DNA of 64,000 nucleotides from BM714 sp964484935 (GCA_964484935.1 CAZAFW010000002.1:1-64000), one strand, 5' to 3'. Positions 16,137 to 24,125 are shown, numbered from the stretch's first letter. Made by a program: numbers and translations. Notes: generated from the sequence alone by a model not told the origin.

Positions 16137-16170
16137 AGAAGAAAGGAAATATATCTATCCCCTTTCTTCT
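16137..16170 (-). repeat. Intra-operon hairpin
   Basis: AGAAGAAAGG (16137-16146) and CCTTTCTTCT (16161-16170) form a 10-bp stem between the AhpD-like and lipoyl genes. On the minus strand a weak T-rich stretch follows (TGTTCGTTTT). It may be a partial terminator or an mRNA processing or stability hairpin. Confidence 0.5.
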
Positions 16171-16180
16171 CTATTTTTTT

Positions 16181-16540
16181 CTATGCGAAATCTTTTTCAA
16201 ACTCGTCGAGAGATTCTTTAAGCATTGTAACACTGTATGCCATTGAAGGTCCTCCGCCAAAAGCTACGGAAGTCATGGCCGCTTGAAGTATCTCTTCCCT
16301 TGTTGCGCCTGACTCAAGAGCCTTGTATGTATGGAATACTATGCAGTACAAGCATCTGTTGTAGCAAGCGATTCCTACGCTTATAAGCTCTTTTGTCTTT
16401 GTGCTTAAAATACCTTCTTCATATGTAGTTCCGAGCAAATTCATGAATCCTTCAACATTTCCTTGTGTCGCTTCGTAGCCGCCGAAAGTATCGAGCCCAC
16501 CTACGAATTCAGCCAACATTTCTCTTGGGTTTCCTGCCAT
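16181..16540 (-). CDS. AhpD-like carboxymuconolactone decarboxylase family protein
   Basis: The product has 119 residues. CLYCIVFHTYKAL near residue 61 is the exact CxxCxxxH active-site pattern of AhpD-type peroxidase partners, followed by GATREEILQAAMTSVAFGGGPS. In Mycobacterium AhpD is reduced by a lipoyl domain, and here the next gene encodes a free lipoyl protein, so it is probably a thiol-disulfide or peroxide reductase fed by lipoate (inference from a known precedent). It is first in the operon, with AAGGAGTGG upstream. True muconolactone decarboxylase function is unlikely. An AhpC peroxiredoxin is not seen in the window. Confidence 0.85.
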   Translation of the reverse strand: MAGNPREMLAEFVGGLDTFGGYEATQGNVEGFMNLLGTTYEEGILSTKTKELISVGIACYNRCLYCIVFHTYKALESGATREEILQAAMTSVAFGGGPSMAYSVTMLKESLDEFEKDFA

Positions 16541-16586
16541 CTTAATCCACTCCTTTTTTATTGTTTGTTATTTTGCCTACAATCTT

Positions 16587-16614
16587 ATTTTACTCTTTGT
16601 ATTAATTTTATCAA
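16587..16614 (-). promoter_or_regulatory. Promoter of the AhpD-lipoyl-Nuo-like operon
   Basis: On the minus strand TTGATA (16614-16609), 16-bp spacer, TAAAAT (16592-16587), about 45 bp upstream of the AhpD-like ATG. Confidence 0.55.
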
Positions 16615-16651
16615 TAGAAAGCGGGCAATATTTTTAATTATTTGTAAATTA

Positions 16652-16706
16652 ATAGAAATTCTCATTATTATTGATAATTATTTACAATAATAATGAGAAC
16701 TTCTAT
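16652..16706. repeat. Long AT-rich inverted repeat upstream of the operon promoter
   Basis: Two 22-bp arms (16652-16673 and 16685-16706) match with one mismatch around an 11-bp spacer. It lies about 40 bp upstream of the -35 box of the lipoyl/Nuo-like operon. It may bind a dimeric regulator or form a cruciform; no gene on either strand needs a terminator at this point. Confidence 0.7.
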
Positions 16707-16848
16707 CATTTTTTACTATTTTATTTCCGAATTTTGCTTTAATATCAATTACTGCAATAAGCCAATATCGCTCAGTTCGGTTTATTGTGATATTATTTTA
16801 ACTTACTAGATTTTATTTTCGTTAATCTTTTTGTTATTATTCAGTCAA

Positions 16849-16877
16849 AAGCGCCCATTTTTAAAAAGAGGGCGCTT
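16849..16877 (-). terminator. Terminator of the exported-protein gene
   Basis: AAGCGCCC (16849-16856) and GGGCGCTT (16870-16877) form an 8-bp GC-rich stem. On the minus strand TTTTGACTG follows, 36 bp after the stop of the gene ending at 16913. Confidence 0.75.
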
Positions 16878-16912
16878 AAAGAATGCTCATATTGATTTTA
16901 ATGTTTTTCACG

Positions 16913-17902
16913 TCACTTCATGAATATTATTTCATCCCCGTCAAGACGATAGAAATGTCCGGGAAAAAGTCCCTTGTATACATTTCCTTCTTTGTCGGTT
17001 GCACGGACCAGGAAAAATATTTCATTTTCCCTCCATGCAAAAGGCTCTGACGAATCCTTCGATTCCAGATAGTCGCTGCATGCCTTTCCGTCAAGCGTAT
17101 ATGTTCCCGCAAACTGATAGCTTTTTATTTCTCCGGATTCGCCGGAGAATTCAAGCGTTGCGGGAGTTTCATCCGTTATTTCTTCAATTTCTTTTGTTTC
17201 GTAGCCTGTTCCGTCCATAAGGTCTATCGTGTCCACCTTTACCGTCCCTGTGTATACATCCGCTTCTATGCTCTCAAACACAATGTCCTTTGCTATGCCG
17301 GACAATTCTCTCATGACCTTGGGATGCACAGTGGATACATTGACATAGAAATTTATTTTTCCAATGTCCGGATCATGGCTGAACTTTGAACTTGGAATCA
17401 TTCCGTCTATGTCTATCATCCTATTGGCTATTCCATTCAAATCCAATCCTGTAAGTTCCACATTCCTGGAACCCGCAGCATCGGTTCCGACAAGCTCGAA
17501 AGTGTAATTTTCGTCTTCAAGTTCAAGCTGTGCTTCGTATGTCAAGCCCTCGCTTTCGGGGACTTCGATTCTTCTGCTGTCCCCGTCGGATACCGCGATG
17601 ATTGAGAGCTCTTCACCATTCTTTTTTTCATTGAGCGTAAATGTCAGCTCCGCTTTAAAATCGGAATAATTTTCATTTGATTCAGTAACCACTATTGACG
17701 ATTCCCTAACCCAGAGAGCTTGCTTTTTCATTTCATCGGCGGCCCTGTAAATGCTTGAGCTTATGTTGCTTATGTCTCTTGAAAGGTCATTATGCATGTT
17801 GCTTACTCTGTTTTTAAGCTGCTCGATTTCCGATGCTGCCCTGTAGTTCATGAATAGCGATAGAACCAGCAAAACCGCAATAAACATGTTTGCTTTTTTC
17901 AT
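16913..17902 (-). CDS. Membrane-anchored coiled-coil protein, unknown function
   Basis: The product has 329 residues. A short basic start and one hydrophobic helix (residues ~5-22, MFIAVLLVLSLFMNYRA) form a signal anchor. A heptad-rich segment follows (IEQLKNRVSNMHNDL to ~65), then a ~250-residue, Glu/Asp-rich extracytoplasmic domain with repeated beta-type segments. No lipobox and no catalytic motif are seen. It lies downstream of a 66-residue hypothetical gene in the same direction and ends at a good terminator. I do not recognise a family. Confidence 0.7.
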   Translation of the reverse strand: MKKANMFIAVLLVLSLFMNYRAASEIEQLKNRVSNMHNDLSRDISNISSSIYRAADEMKKQALWVRESSIVVTESNENYSDFKAELTFTLNEKKNGEELSIIAVSDGDSRRIEVPESEGLTYEAQLELEDENYTFELVGTDAAGSRNVELTGLDLNGIANRMIDIDGMIPSSKFSHDPDIGKINFYVNVSTVHPKVMRELSGIAKDIVFESIEADVYTGTVKVDTIDLMDGTGYETKEIEEITDETPATLEFSGESGEIKSYQFAGTYTLDGKACSDYLESKDSSEPFAWRENEIFFLVRATDKEGNVYKGLFPGHFYRLDGDEIIFMK

Positions 17903-17977
17903 CCCAATACCCTCTCCCCTTTTATATTCTTCAATATCAATACATTATCACACAGGGGAATAAAACAGAAGCCCTTG

Positions 17978-18178
17978 TCAGTCAACATTTTCCTCTTTTG
18001 TCCTTTCGACTATAAGAAGATGCTTCACATATGAAGAAACGCCTATTGGATTGTATTTTCTGCCCAGTTCAGGTATTATTGCTTCCACATGACCTTCAAG
18101 CCTGTTCAAAAAATCTTCGAGATCATCCCTGTCGATACCGTTCTCGCTGTCGAATTCATGCACTTTGTAATCAGCCAT
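17978..18178 (-). CDS. Small hypothetical protein
   Basis: The product has 66 residues from ATG 18178, chosen because AAAGGAGGT lies 6 bp upstream; a longer frame (to 18229) has no site. The sequence is acidic and starts MADYKVHEFDSENGI, with a predicted amphipathic helix DRDDLEDFLNRLEGHV and a C-terminal strand SSYVKHLLIVERT. No family is recognised. A 75-bp gap separates it from the exported-protein gene, so the two may be co-transcribed. Confidence 0.6.
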   Translation of the reverse strand: MADYKVHEFDSENGIDRDDLEDFLNRLEGHVEAIIPELGRKYNPIGVSSYVKHLLIVERTKEENVD

Positions 18179-18316
18179 ACCGGGACCTCCTTTGTCTTGA
18201 ATTGATAAAGCCAGTACTTTGCCTCTCATTATGCCTATAAGCAGTCTTTATCATGCATAGTATAGATACCCCAAGTTTTTATCTGAAACCTTTTTGATTC
18301 AGAACAAGCGATCCTG

Positions 18317-18599
18317 TTACAAATGACATTTTTCTACCAAGGTATCTGCAAAAATTCCAGTAGGTATTTCAAAGGCCGCCATACTGGCAGTATAAATTGC
18401 GTTAATTATAAATACTTGGAAAATGCTAAGCCCCGCCCCAAGCAAGAACAATGTGTTTATGGCCATATCAATGAAGCAGACAATGTAAACAATCCTGTTA
18501 AAAGAAGGTACATTCTTATAATCCTGTCGCTTTCCGGTTTCATTGGGATTACCTTTTACATATTGACGTATACTCTTCCTAGCCTTTGCCTTGTTTAAA
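18317..18599 (-). pseudogene. N-terminal remnant of an MFS transporter
   Basis: On the minus strand an open stretch without a proper start ends at TAA (18319-18317). Its last ~50 codons read as the first membrane helices of an MFS permease: LFLLGAGLSIFQVFIINAIY then FEIPTGIFADTL, where the FEVPTGxxAD motif opens the conserved loop after helix 2. The remaining ten helices are absent; the next gene on this side begins at 18178. The upstream ~45 codons (near NPNETGKRQDY) do not look like an MFS start. This is a decayed fragment filling an otherwise gene-free 500-bp gap. Confidence 0.72.
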
Positions 18600-18690
18600 A
18601 ACCTATTTAACAGGTTTAAGCAAAATCAAAAGAAAGCAGATCCCAAATTTCGGATACGCCCTCTTCAGCTTTGAAATTCATTCAATTTTT

Positions 18691-19326
18691 TTATCTTATG
18701 AAGCTCATAAACGTTTTATTTTCTTTTTCAGGCTCATCAACGCTTGTTTTTCCATTTTCCAGCAATTTCATTGTCCACGCCATATTTTTACCCAATACAC
18801 GCATTATTTGCACGCCTTCATCGTCCTTCAAGGCGTCTCCCGGCGCAGTACCATGAATTACATTCCAATAATTCGAGGTTGGCACAATCATTTCAGCATA
18901 ATTGATGTAGTTGTTCAGTTGATTGAACGTGGTAATACCACCGGATCGTCTTACCGCCACAACCGAAGCCCCCACCTTGTGCCTCAACAAACCGCCGTTT
19001 TTACTTGCAACATAAAATGTCCTGTCCAAAAATGATTTCATTGTCCCGCCTATTGCGGAATAGTGGACCGGAGATCCAAGCAGTATGCCGTCAGCCTCTT
19101 TCATCTTCTGCACCCACTCATTGACTCCATCATTCCCGAAAACACATTTTTCGTCCTTATTCTTGCCGCATTGGCCGCATGCCATGCAGCCCCTTATAAC
19201 ATGATTTCCCACATGAATGATTTCCGTTTCAATTCCTTCCTTCTCCAATTCATCCGCAACCATTTTGAGTGCATGGTAAGTGTTGCCTTCCTTGTTTGGA
19301 CTGCCGTTTATTGCTATAACTTTCAT
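18691..19326 (-). CDS. Iron-sulfur flavoprotein / NAD(P)H-dependent FMN reductase family
   Basis: The product has 211 residues from ATG 19326 (GGAGG 8 bp upstream). The flavodoxin-like start KVIAINGSPNKEGNT binds the FMN phosphate. CMACGQCGKNKDEKC near residue 48 gives a compact CxxCxxC-x7-C motif as in archaeal and clostridial Isf proteins, so a [4Fe-4S] cluster beside FMN is expected. GSPVHYSAIGGTMKSFLDR is the second flavin-contact segment. Such proteins pass electrons from ferredoxin to oxygen or peroxide or reduce small aromatic compounds. It stands 55 bp upstream of the MFS remnant with no sign of a wider operon. Confidence 0.87.
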   Translation of the reverse strand: MKVIAINGSPNKEGNTYHALKMVADELEKEGIETEIIHVGNHVIRGCMACGQCGKNKDEKCVFGNDGVNEWVQKMKEADGILLGSPVHYSAIGGTMKSFLDRTFYVASKNGGLLRHKVGASVVAVRRSGGITTFNQLNNYINYAEMIVPTSNYWNVIHGTAPGDALKDDEGVQIMRVLGKNMAWTMKLLENGKTSVDEPEKENKTFMSFIR

Positions 19327-19381
19327 CGGGTTTCCCTCCTTGTCATTTATGCCTATTATACATGACTCCAAGCCATTTTCC

Positions 19382-19603
19382 CTATCCCGTTTTATGCTTG
19401 AAATAGTTCGATCTTATCCATGTCCAGTTCAAGTAAATATGGACGGCAAGCAGTGCTGCAAAAATCGCCCCGGGCAATGCATGCAAAGTTCTGTAGTAAC
19501 CCGTAGGATAAATATAATCGCTTAATGCCGCAGTCGTTATTACTATCAGCAAATCAATGGCAAGCAAAAGGTTCAAAATTCTAAGCATCTTGTTTTTCTT
19601 CAT
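19382..19603 (-). CDS. Small two-helix membrane protein (DUF4405-like)
   Basis: The product has 73 residues with two membrane helices (residues ~8-26 and ~41-60). His residues in YRTLHALPGAI and LAVHIYLNWTWI are spaced as in DUF4405 and cytochrome b-like modules, so heme binding is possible but unproven. AAAGGAG precedes the ATG. It lies 55 bp upstream of the Fe-S flavoprotein gene on the same strand, which could make the two a small redox operon. Confidence 0.65.
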   Translation of the reverse strand: MKKNKMLRILNLLLAIDLLIVITTAALSDYIYPTGYYRTLHALPGAIFAALLAVHIYLNWTWIRSNYFKHKTG

Positions 19604-19690
19604 TGTTTCAACTCCTTTTGATTTGTTTTCTCATTTTTCCATATATGATGTATACTCTTTTTACCCTGTCTGCCCATTGAAGCAACAAAA

Positions 19691-19730
19691 AATAATGAAA
19701 CCGGCAACACGAAAAACCGGTTTCATTATT
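19691..19730. terminator. Terminator, 14-bp stem
   Basis: AATAATGAAACCGG (19691-19704) and CCGGTTTCATTATT (19717-19730) with T-rich flanks on both strands. It ends the minus-strand gene whose stop is at 19759. Confidence 0.85.
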
Positions 19731-19758
19731 TTTCATATGATTTTATCAAGATATAAAC

Positions 19759-20379
19759 CTACAAATCCATTGCCATCATCAAAAATCCACAGAATCCCGC
19801 GTTGTCGACTCTCAATGATTCATCCATTTTCTTTTTCATCTCGTTTATCTGTTTCCTGTACTCTGTGTAAAATTCATAGCTGGGCTGCGGTTTGTACTCA
19901 AGGCCCTCAAGTTCAAAATACTTGATTACACCCTTTGTGGTTGTAGGCTTTATAAATACTTCGACCGACGGATTGGAATAAAGCATGCAAACAGTCATAA
20001 TCGTCCATTTTGCCATCTTGAATATTTGCAGAAATTCCACCATTTGATTGAATCCCTTTTCTTGGTTGCCATGAATGAGCTCAAACATATTTTCGCTCAG
20101 GCGACGTTTTTCTTCGTCGCTCATTTCCTTTACAAGGTCCCTGAACTTCGCTTTTTCGAAAACCGAAACCATTGAGGACCTTGCGACTATTTTAACCATC
20201 GCTTGAGCAAATGCATCCGGATCTTCAAAGTTGTCGCGAGAAAGAGATTCCTTGGCCATTTCAATCATTTTTTCAATTTTATGCTTTTTTGCAATTTCAA
20301 GCATTTCCGGATTTTGAAACCCCCCGGGATATTGCATAAGGAATTTCTCTTCGGCAAATTTCAATTTTTCTGCATTCAT
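19759..20379 (-). CDS. Conserved hypothetical cytosolic protein
   Basis: The product has 206 residues from ATG 20379 (GGGAG 8 bp upstream; a longer frame to 20394 is unsupported). It is mostly alpha-helical and charged, with the segment FLMQYPGGFQNPEMLEIAKK near the start and a possible Trp-containing core KMAKWTIMTVCMLY. I recall similar ~210-residue uncharacterised proteins in Clostridia and Gammaproteobacteria but no function. It is monocistronic: the VanRS-type pair ends 48 bp upstream without a terminator between, so read-through is possible. Confidence 0.68.
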   Translation of the reverse strand: MNAEKLKFAEEKFLMQYPGGFQNPEMLEIAKKHKIEKMIEMAKESLSRDNFEDPDAFAQAMVKIVARSSMVSVFEKAKFRDLVKEMSDEEKRRLSENMFELIHGNQEKGFNQMVEFLQIFKMAKWTIMTVCMLYSNPSVEVFIKPTTTKGVIKYFELEGLEYKPQPSYEFYTEYRKQINEMKKKMDESLRVDNAGFCGFLMMAMDL

Positions 20380-20427
20380 ATACTCAACTCCCAATCGAAA
20401 TAATTGCGTCTATACGCATTTATTCTA

Positions 20428-22257
20428 TCATTCGTCCATTTGAAATGAAACAGAAACCTTGAAAAGGTCGCCATCGACAATCACTTTCATATTTCCGCCG
20501 CAGACCTTGGTAAAACTTTCGGCAATTGAAAGTCCAAGCCCGCTGCCTTCGGTGCTTCTTGACTTGTCTCCGCGGCTGAACCTCTGAAGCATTTCATCGG
20601 CTGTGTAATCAATCTCGTATGACGCGGTGTTCTTGACGGTCGCAACAGCAAATCCATCCGCTTCCTCAAGCTCAACGAACACCCTCGATCCCTCCAAAGA
20701 ATACTTCAATGCGTTGTCGATTATATTTTGGAAAACCCTGTATAGCTTTTTGCCGTCGGAAAATATCATGACCTGGTTTTCAGGAAGTTTAGTCTTCATT
20801 TTCAAACCCGATTTTTCTATTTCGTCAGACATGTCTCCAATTGTCTGCTCAATCAGTTTTTTAATATCTATTTTTTCCATTTCCATTGATATATCGCCGC
20901 TGGTGCTTTTAGCCAAATCAAACAGATCCGAAACGATATTCTTTAGCCGGTTTGTCTTTTCAGACAGTATCTGGACATAATCCCTGGCAGAGTCCGGCAA
21001 ATCGTCCTCCTTGGACAAAAGGTCGACATAGCTGACCATGGATGTAAGCGGTGTTTTAAGATCATGTGAAACATTGGTCACCAAGGCTATTTTCATCCGC
21101 TCGGCCTTCATCCTCTCTCCCAGGCTGTCATCGAATCCCTTGTTTATTTCGACAAAGGTTTTGTTGTTTCCCTTTATGAACCAATATATTATAAGAATCT
21201 CCAAAATCGGAGGCAATGCCATAAGCGGAACCACACCCGAAAACAGAAATACAAAGGTCAAAAATACCATCGCGGCGCTTGCGACTATGAAGGCCCACTG
21301 CCGCTTGAACAGGGATTGGGTATGGGTATTTCCTTTAAAACGTCTTCCATCAAACAGGCTCTTAAAAAAATCATAAGAGGCAGCAAAAGCCACAAATATC
21401 AAGCTATGTTTCAGTAATTTTCCGGCTTTCAATTTTCTGACCAGGGAAAGCAGCAAAACCCCGCAAACAGTCACAGCAACAACCGTGGCTCCCCCTGCCA
21501 ATGCCATAGAAAAGACTTCGTTCATCCCGAGTCCGTCGAACAATCTATTCCTCAAGAAGGCAAATTCTCCGATGGAAACCACCCATGCCCCGATTGCAGG
21601 AAGGAACAATGCAAGCAGAACATCTGAATACACGGAATCTATTTTCGCCATATGAAGCTCCCTGTCGTCAGGCTTTCTTCCCGTTGCCCAAATCAGGTAA
21701 GCAATAAGCAAAAGCGCCAATGAAACGCTTGCGGCAATTCTCAAAGCGAGAGGCTTTAGAACAGCCCTGTTCGCTTCCCATTCCACCTGCTTTTCGGCCA
21801 TGTATTCATCCGTGAATGCCACATATGCCATTGCCTCCGTATCGTCGATTCCAGGATTATATGTCAGCGGATTTGTGTTTTTTCCTGCCTGCCACTCTCC
21901 GTCTTCAAGATAATAGAAGGTTTGATCGTATTGCTCGTAATACTCCCTTTCGCTCCATATTGTATTGCCGAATGTTTTTTCTTTGTCGGCTGCAAAATAG
22001 ATACAGTCGGACGTACCTTCCAATTCCTCTCCTTCTTCAATTGCCCTTGAGACCCTGAACAGACTGTTTTGCACTTGACCGTAGTAGAATTCTTCGCTGT
22101 CTATGTAGTTGTCGACAATAAGGCTTTCCACATTCCCGTTTATGTACTCCGCGTATTGAATCTGCACGACCACTGCCGCAAGAGCCAAAACCACAATCGC
22201 AAAAGCTAAAAACTTTGTCATTCCATTGGTGCTAAATCTTCTCAATCTTGTATCCAA
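20428..22257 (-). CDS. Sensor histidine kinase (VanS-like)
   Basis: The product has up to 609 residues. Several membrane segments (near 15-31, ~170-190, ~213-235, ~245-270, ~315-360) surround an extracytoplasmic loop of ~130 residues. HisKA follows with NVSHDLKTPLTSMVSY near residue 398 (phosphorylated His), then the N-box NIIDNALKYS, and the G-boxes RGDKSRSTEGSGLGLSI. It is transcribed with the response regulator, whose last 26 bp overlap. The start is TTG 22257; ATG at about codon 13 just before the first membrane helix is an alternative. The stimulus is unknown; envelope stress or a cell-wall antibiotic would fit the family. Confidence 0.9.
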   Translation of the reverse strand: MDTRLRRFSTNGMTKFLAFAIVVLALAAVVVQIQYAEYINGNVESLIVDNYIDSEEFYYGQVQNSLFRVSRAIEEGEELEGTSDCIYFAADKEKTFGNTIWSEREYYEQYDQTFYYLEDGEWQAGKNTNPLTYNPGIDDTEAMAYVAFTDEYMAEKQVEWEANRAVLKPLALRIAASVSLALLLIAYLIWATGRKPDDRELHMAKIDSVYSDVLLALFLPAIGAWVVSIGEFAFLRNRLFDGLGMNEVFSMALAGGATVVAVTVCGVLLLSLVRKLKAGKLLKHSLIFVAFAASYDFFKSLFDGRRFKGNTHTQSLFKRQWAFIVASAAMVFLTFVFLFSGVVPLMALPPILEILIIYWFIKGNNKTFVEINKGFDDSLGERMKAERMKIALVTNVSHDLKTPLTSMVSYVDLLSKEDDLPDSARDYVQILSEKTNRLKNIVSDLFDLAKSTSGDISMEMEKIDIKKLIEQTIGDMSDEIEKSGLKMKTKLPENQVMIFSDGKKLYRVFQNIIDNALKYSLEGSRVFVELEEADGFAVATVKNTASYEIDYTADEMLQRFSRGDKSRSTEGSGLGLSIAESFTKVCGGNMKVIVDGDLFKVSVSFQMDE

Positions 22258-22933
22258 TTCCCCACACCACCTTAAGATAATTTGGCTCTTTCGGGTTTAT
22301 TTCGATTTTTTCCCGGATACGCCTTATGTGGACCATCACCGTATTTTCAACAGAATAAGGTTTTTCTTTCCAGACCCTCTCGTAAATCTTCTCAGCAGAA
22401 AAAACCATTCCCGCGTGCTTCATCAGGAATTCAAGGATTTGAAACTCCTTGGCCGTCAAATGCACCGGTTCGCCGTCGACCGTAAGCTGCTTTGCATCCA
22501 GGTCAAGAAGCAAGCCTCCGATTGCAATTTGATTGGCCTTTGACCCATTTCCCATGTCTCCAAGGAGCATGTAGCGCCTGAGCTGGCTTTTGACCCTTGC
22601 AACGAGTTCATCCGGGTTGAACGGTTTTGTCACATAGTCATCCGCACCCATGGAAAGCCCAAGTATCTTGTCGCTGTCCTCTGATTTAGCCGAAAGTATT
22701 ATTATTGGAATGTTTCTGCTTTCCCTAATCTTTAGAGTGGCGGAAAGTCCGTCGAGTCTTGGCATCATCACATCCATGAGAATCAATTGGATGCCGCCCG
22801 AAACAAGAGCCTCCAGAGCCTCTTTGCCGTCATAGGCCTTTTGCACTTGAAAACCTTCGCTCTCAAGAAGCTTTTCTATCGCGCCCGCTATTTCCCTGTC
22901 GTCATCCACCACAAGAATTCCGGCCTTGTCCAT
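22232..22933 (-). CDS. OmpR/PhoB family response regulator
   Basis: The product has 233 residues. The receiver domain (1-120) has acidic pocket residues in VDDDREIAG, the phospho-Asp in LILMDVMMPRLDG near 54 and Lys in VTKPFNPDE near 103. The winged-helix DNA-binding domain (~140-233) includes LTAKEFQILEFLM and VENTVMVHIRRIREKI. GGGGG lies 8 bp upstream of the ATG. It is the first gene of the two-gene operon with the sensor kinase and is not close to an evident transporter target. Confidence 0.93.
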   Translation of the reverse strand: MDKAGILVVDDDREIAGAIEKLLESEGFQVQKAYDGKEALEALVSGGIQLILMDVMMPRLDGLSATLKIRESRNIPIIILSAKSEDSDKILGLSMGADDYVTKPFNPDELVARVKSQLRRYMLLGDMGNGSKANQIAIGGLLLDLDAKQLTVDGEPVHLTAKEFQILEFLMKHAGMVFSAEKIYERVWKEKPYSVENTVMVHIRRIREKIEINPKEPNYLKVVWGIGYKIEKI

Positions 22934-23025
22934 TTCGCGTACCCCCTTTCCCGTTAAGCCATATATACACAGTAGTACATGAATCTTAAGAAGACCCCGA
23001 TTATTTTCTTACGAATTTCTTAAAA

Positions 23026-23328
23026 TCAATCAAGATCCTGAATGCTCATCTTTTCTATTTCTCTTTCACCCTTTTCTTTCACTCTCGCTCTACATGCCAA
23101 GTATATTAAAAGATTGATGCCCATTGGAATTAATATGTATGCTATAATCGTTAAAATCAAGGTTATTCCACTATTGGCAAGAGGGTTACCCAAAACTAAA
23201 GCCAATACTGAAAATGCATATAAGGTTGGCAGGATTAGTCCAAGCCATTTATTTTTTTGCAAAGATAACAATACTTGCAATACAATAAGACACAATATTG
23301 CCAATACTGCGAATGTACCTTTTGTCAT
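23026..23328 (-). CDS. Small membrane protein, tandem paralogue A
   Basis: The product has 100 residues from ATG 23328 (GGGGGAG 6 bp upstream). Three hydrophobic helices and a basic C-terminal tail end in IQDLD. It shares LQVLLSLQKNKWLGLILP and the IQDLD ending with the adjacent gene (paralogue B), so they are a recent duplication. Both follow a DUF2089 regulator, an arrangement resembling regulated small membrane proteins that affect sensors or transporters. Function unknown. Confidence 0.7.
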   Translation of the reverse strand: MTKGTFAVLAILCLIVLQVLLSLQKNKWLGLILPTLYAFSVLALVLGNPLANSGITLILTIIAYILIPMGINLLIYLACRARVKEKGEREIEKMSIQDLD

Positions 23329-23357
23329 TTGCAACTCCCCCTTTCCAATTCACCGAA

Positions 23358-23660
23358 TCAATCAAGGTCCTGAATATTCATCTTGTTCAGCTCGTCCTTG
23401 TCTTTTTCCCTTACCTTCTCCCTGCATGCTTTATATATTACATAATTTATTGCGGCCGGGACAGACATCATTAAAAACGCCAATATAACCTGCAAAATGT
23501 CACCCGTATACATCATTTGTCCGAATGAAGCATAAAAAGCAAACAGCAGATTGAGTAGCGGCAAAATCAGTCCCAGCCATTTGTTCTTCCGGAGGGAAAG
23601 GAAAACCTGCAAAACTGCCAGTCCCCCCAAAATAAATACGAAAACAAATATATTTCTCAT
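23358..23660 (-). CDS. Small membrane protein, tandem paralogue B
   Basis: The product has 100 residues from ATG 23660; an in-frame ATG four codons earlier abuts the GAGAGG site and is less likely. Layout as in paralogue A: helix 1, LQVFLSLRKNKWLGLILPLL, two further helices, a charged tail and the IQDLD terminus. The conserved KNKWLGLILP segment and the identical tail suggest a functional interface. It is transcribed directly after the DUF2089 gene, 1 bp from its stop. Confidence 0.72.
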   Translation of the reverse strand: MRNIFVFVFILGGLAVLQVFLSLRKNKWLGLILPLLNLLFAFYASFGQMMYTGDILQVILAFLMMSVPAAINYVIYKACREKVREKDKDELNKMNIQDLD

Positions 23661-23661
23661 G

Positions 23662-23964
23662 TCACTCACCATCCTCTCTCATTTTTCTGTACTCTGAAAT
23701 TAAAATTTTCGCAGTGTCAAAATCCATTTTTTCATTGACAGCCATCCTCTTTATGAGTGATACATATGGTTCTGCTGAATTGCTTTCGCTTAGTTTTATC
23801 TTCTGAATCAGCCGATCCAGTCTCAGCCGCACAGTAGGATATGTGACTCCATAAATTTTCGCAATTTCCTTCAGTGAACCCGATGCAAGCAAAAACTTTT
23901 TTATAAAAACAGCATCCTCGTCGTCAAGGTTGTTCATCCATTCTGGCAACACTTCCAAGGACAT
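23662..23964 (-). CDS. DUF2089-family HTH regulator
   Basis: The product has 100 residues. FIKKFLLASGSLKEIAKIYG then VTYPTVRLRLDRLIQKI form a helix-turn-helix similar to sigma region 4, the hallmark of DUF2089 regulators. GGAGGTGTAAAT precedes the ATG. A 13-bp palindrome (CAAATA-A-TATTTG, 23978-23990) sits right before the ribosome site and could be its own operator. It heads an operon with two paralogous membrane proteins, a pairing reported for this family; the target is inferred, not shown. Confidence 0.8.
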   Translation of the reverse strand: MSLEVLPEWMNNLDDEDAVFIKKFLLASGSLKEIAKIYGVTYPTVRLRLDRLIQKIKLSESNSAEPYVSLIKRMAVNEKMDFDTAKILISEYRKMREDGE

Positions 23965-23977
23965 ATTTACACCTCCA

Positions 23978-23990
23978 CAAATAATATTTG
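23978..23990. promoter_or_regulatory. Palindrome upstream of the DUF2089 gene, possible operator
   Basis: CAAATA-A-TATTTG, 6-bp perfect arms, starting 14 bp upstream of the ATG and next to the GGAGG site. AT-rich background makes chance occurrence possible. Confidence 0.35.
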
Positions 23991-24094
23991 ATTATTAATT
24001 AGTATTTGTTTTGTTATTATTCAACTTAACATTTAACATTATTAAAGTCAATGATTTAATTAAAAAATCAGGTTGTGTTTGCTGTTCAATTGAA

Positions 24095-24125
24095 AAAGCC
24101 CTAAAAATATTATTTTTAGGGCTTT
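24095..24125 (-). terminator. Terminator, 14-bp stem
   Basis: AAAGCCCTAAAAAT (24095-24108), loop ATT, ATTTTTAGGGCTTT (24112-24125), with T-tracts on both sides. It lies 90 bp after the stop of the DUF6530-like gene. Confidence 0.85.

Noticed and set aside
18323..18598. Plus-strand 91-codon frame
   Set aside because: The opposite strand carries a recognisable MFS fragment; the plus frame has no site or family.
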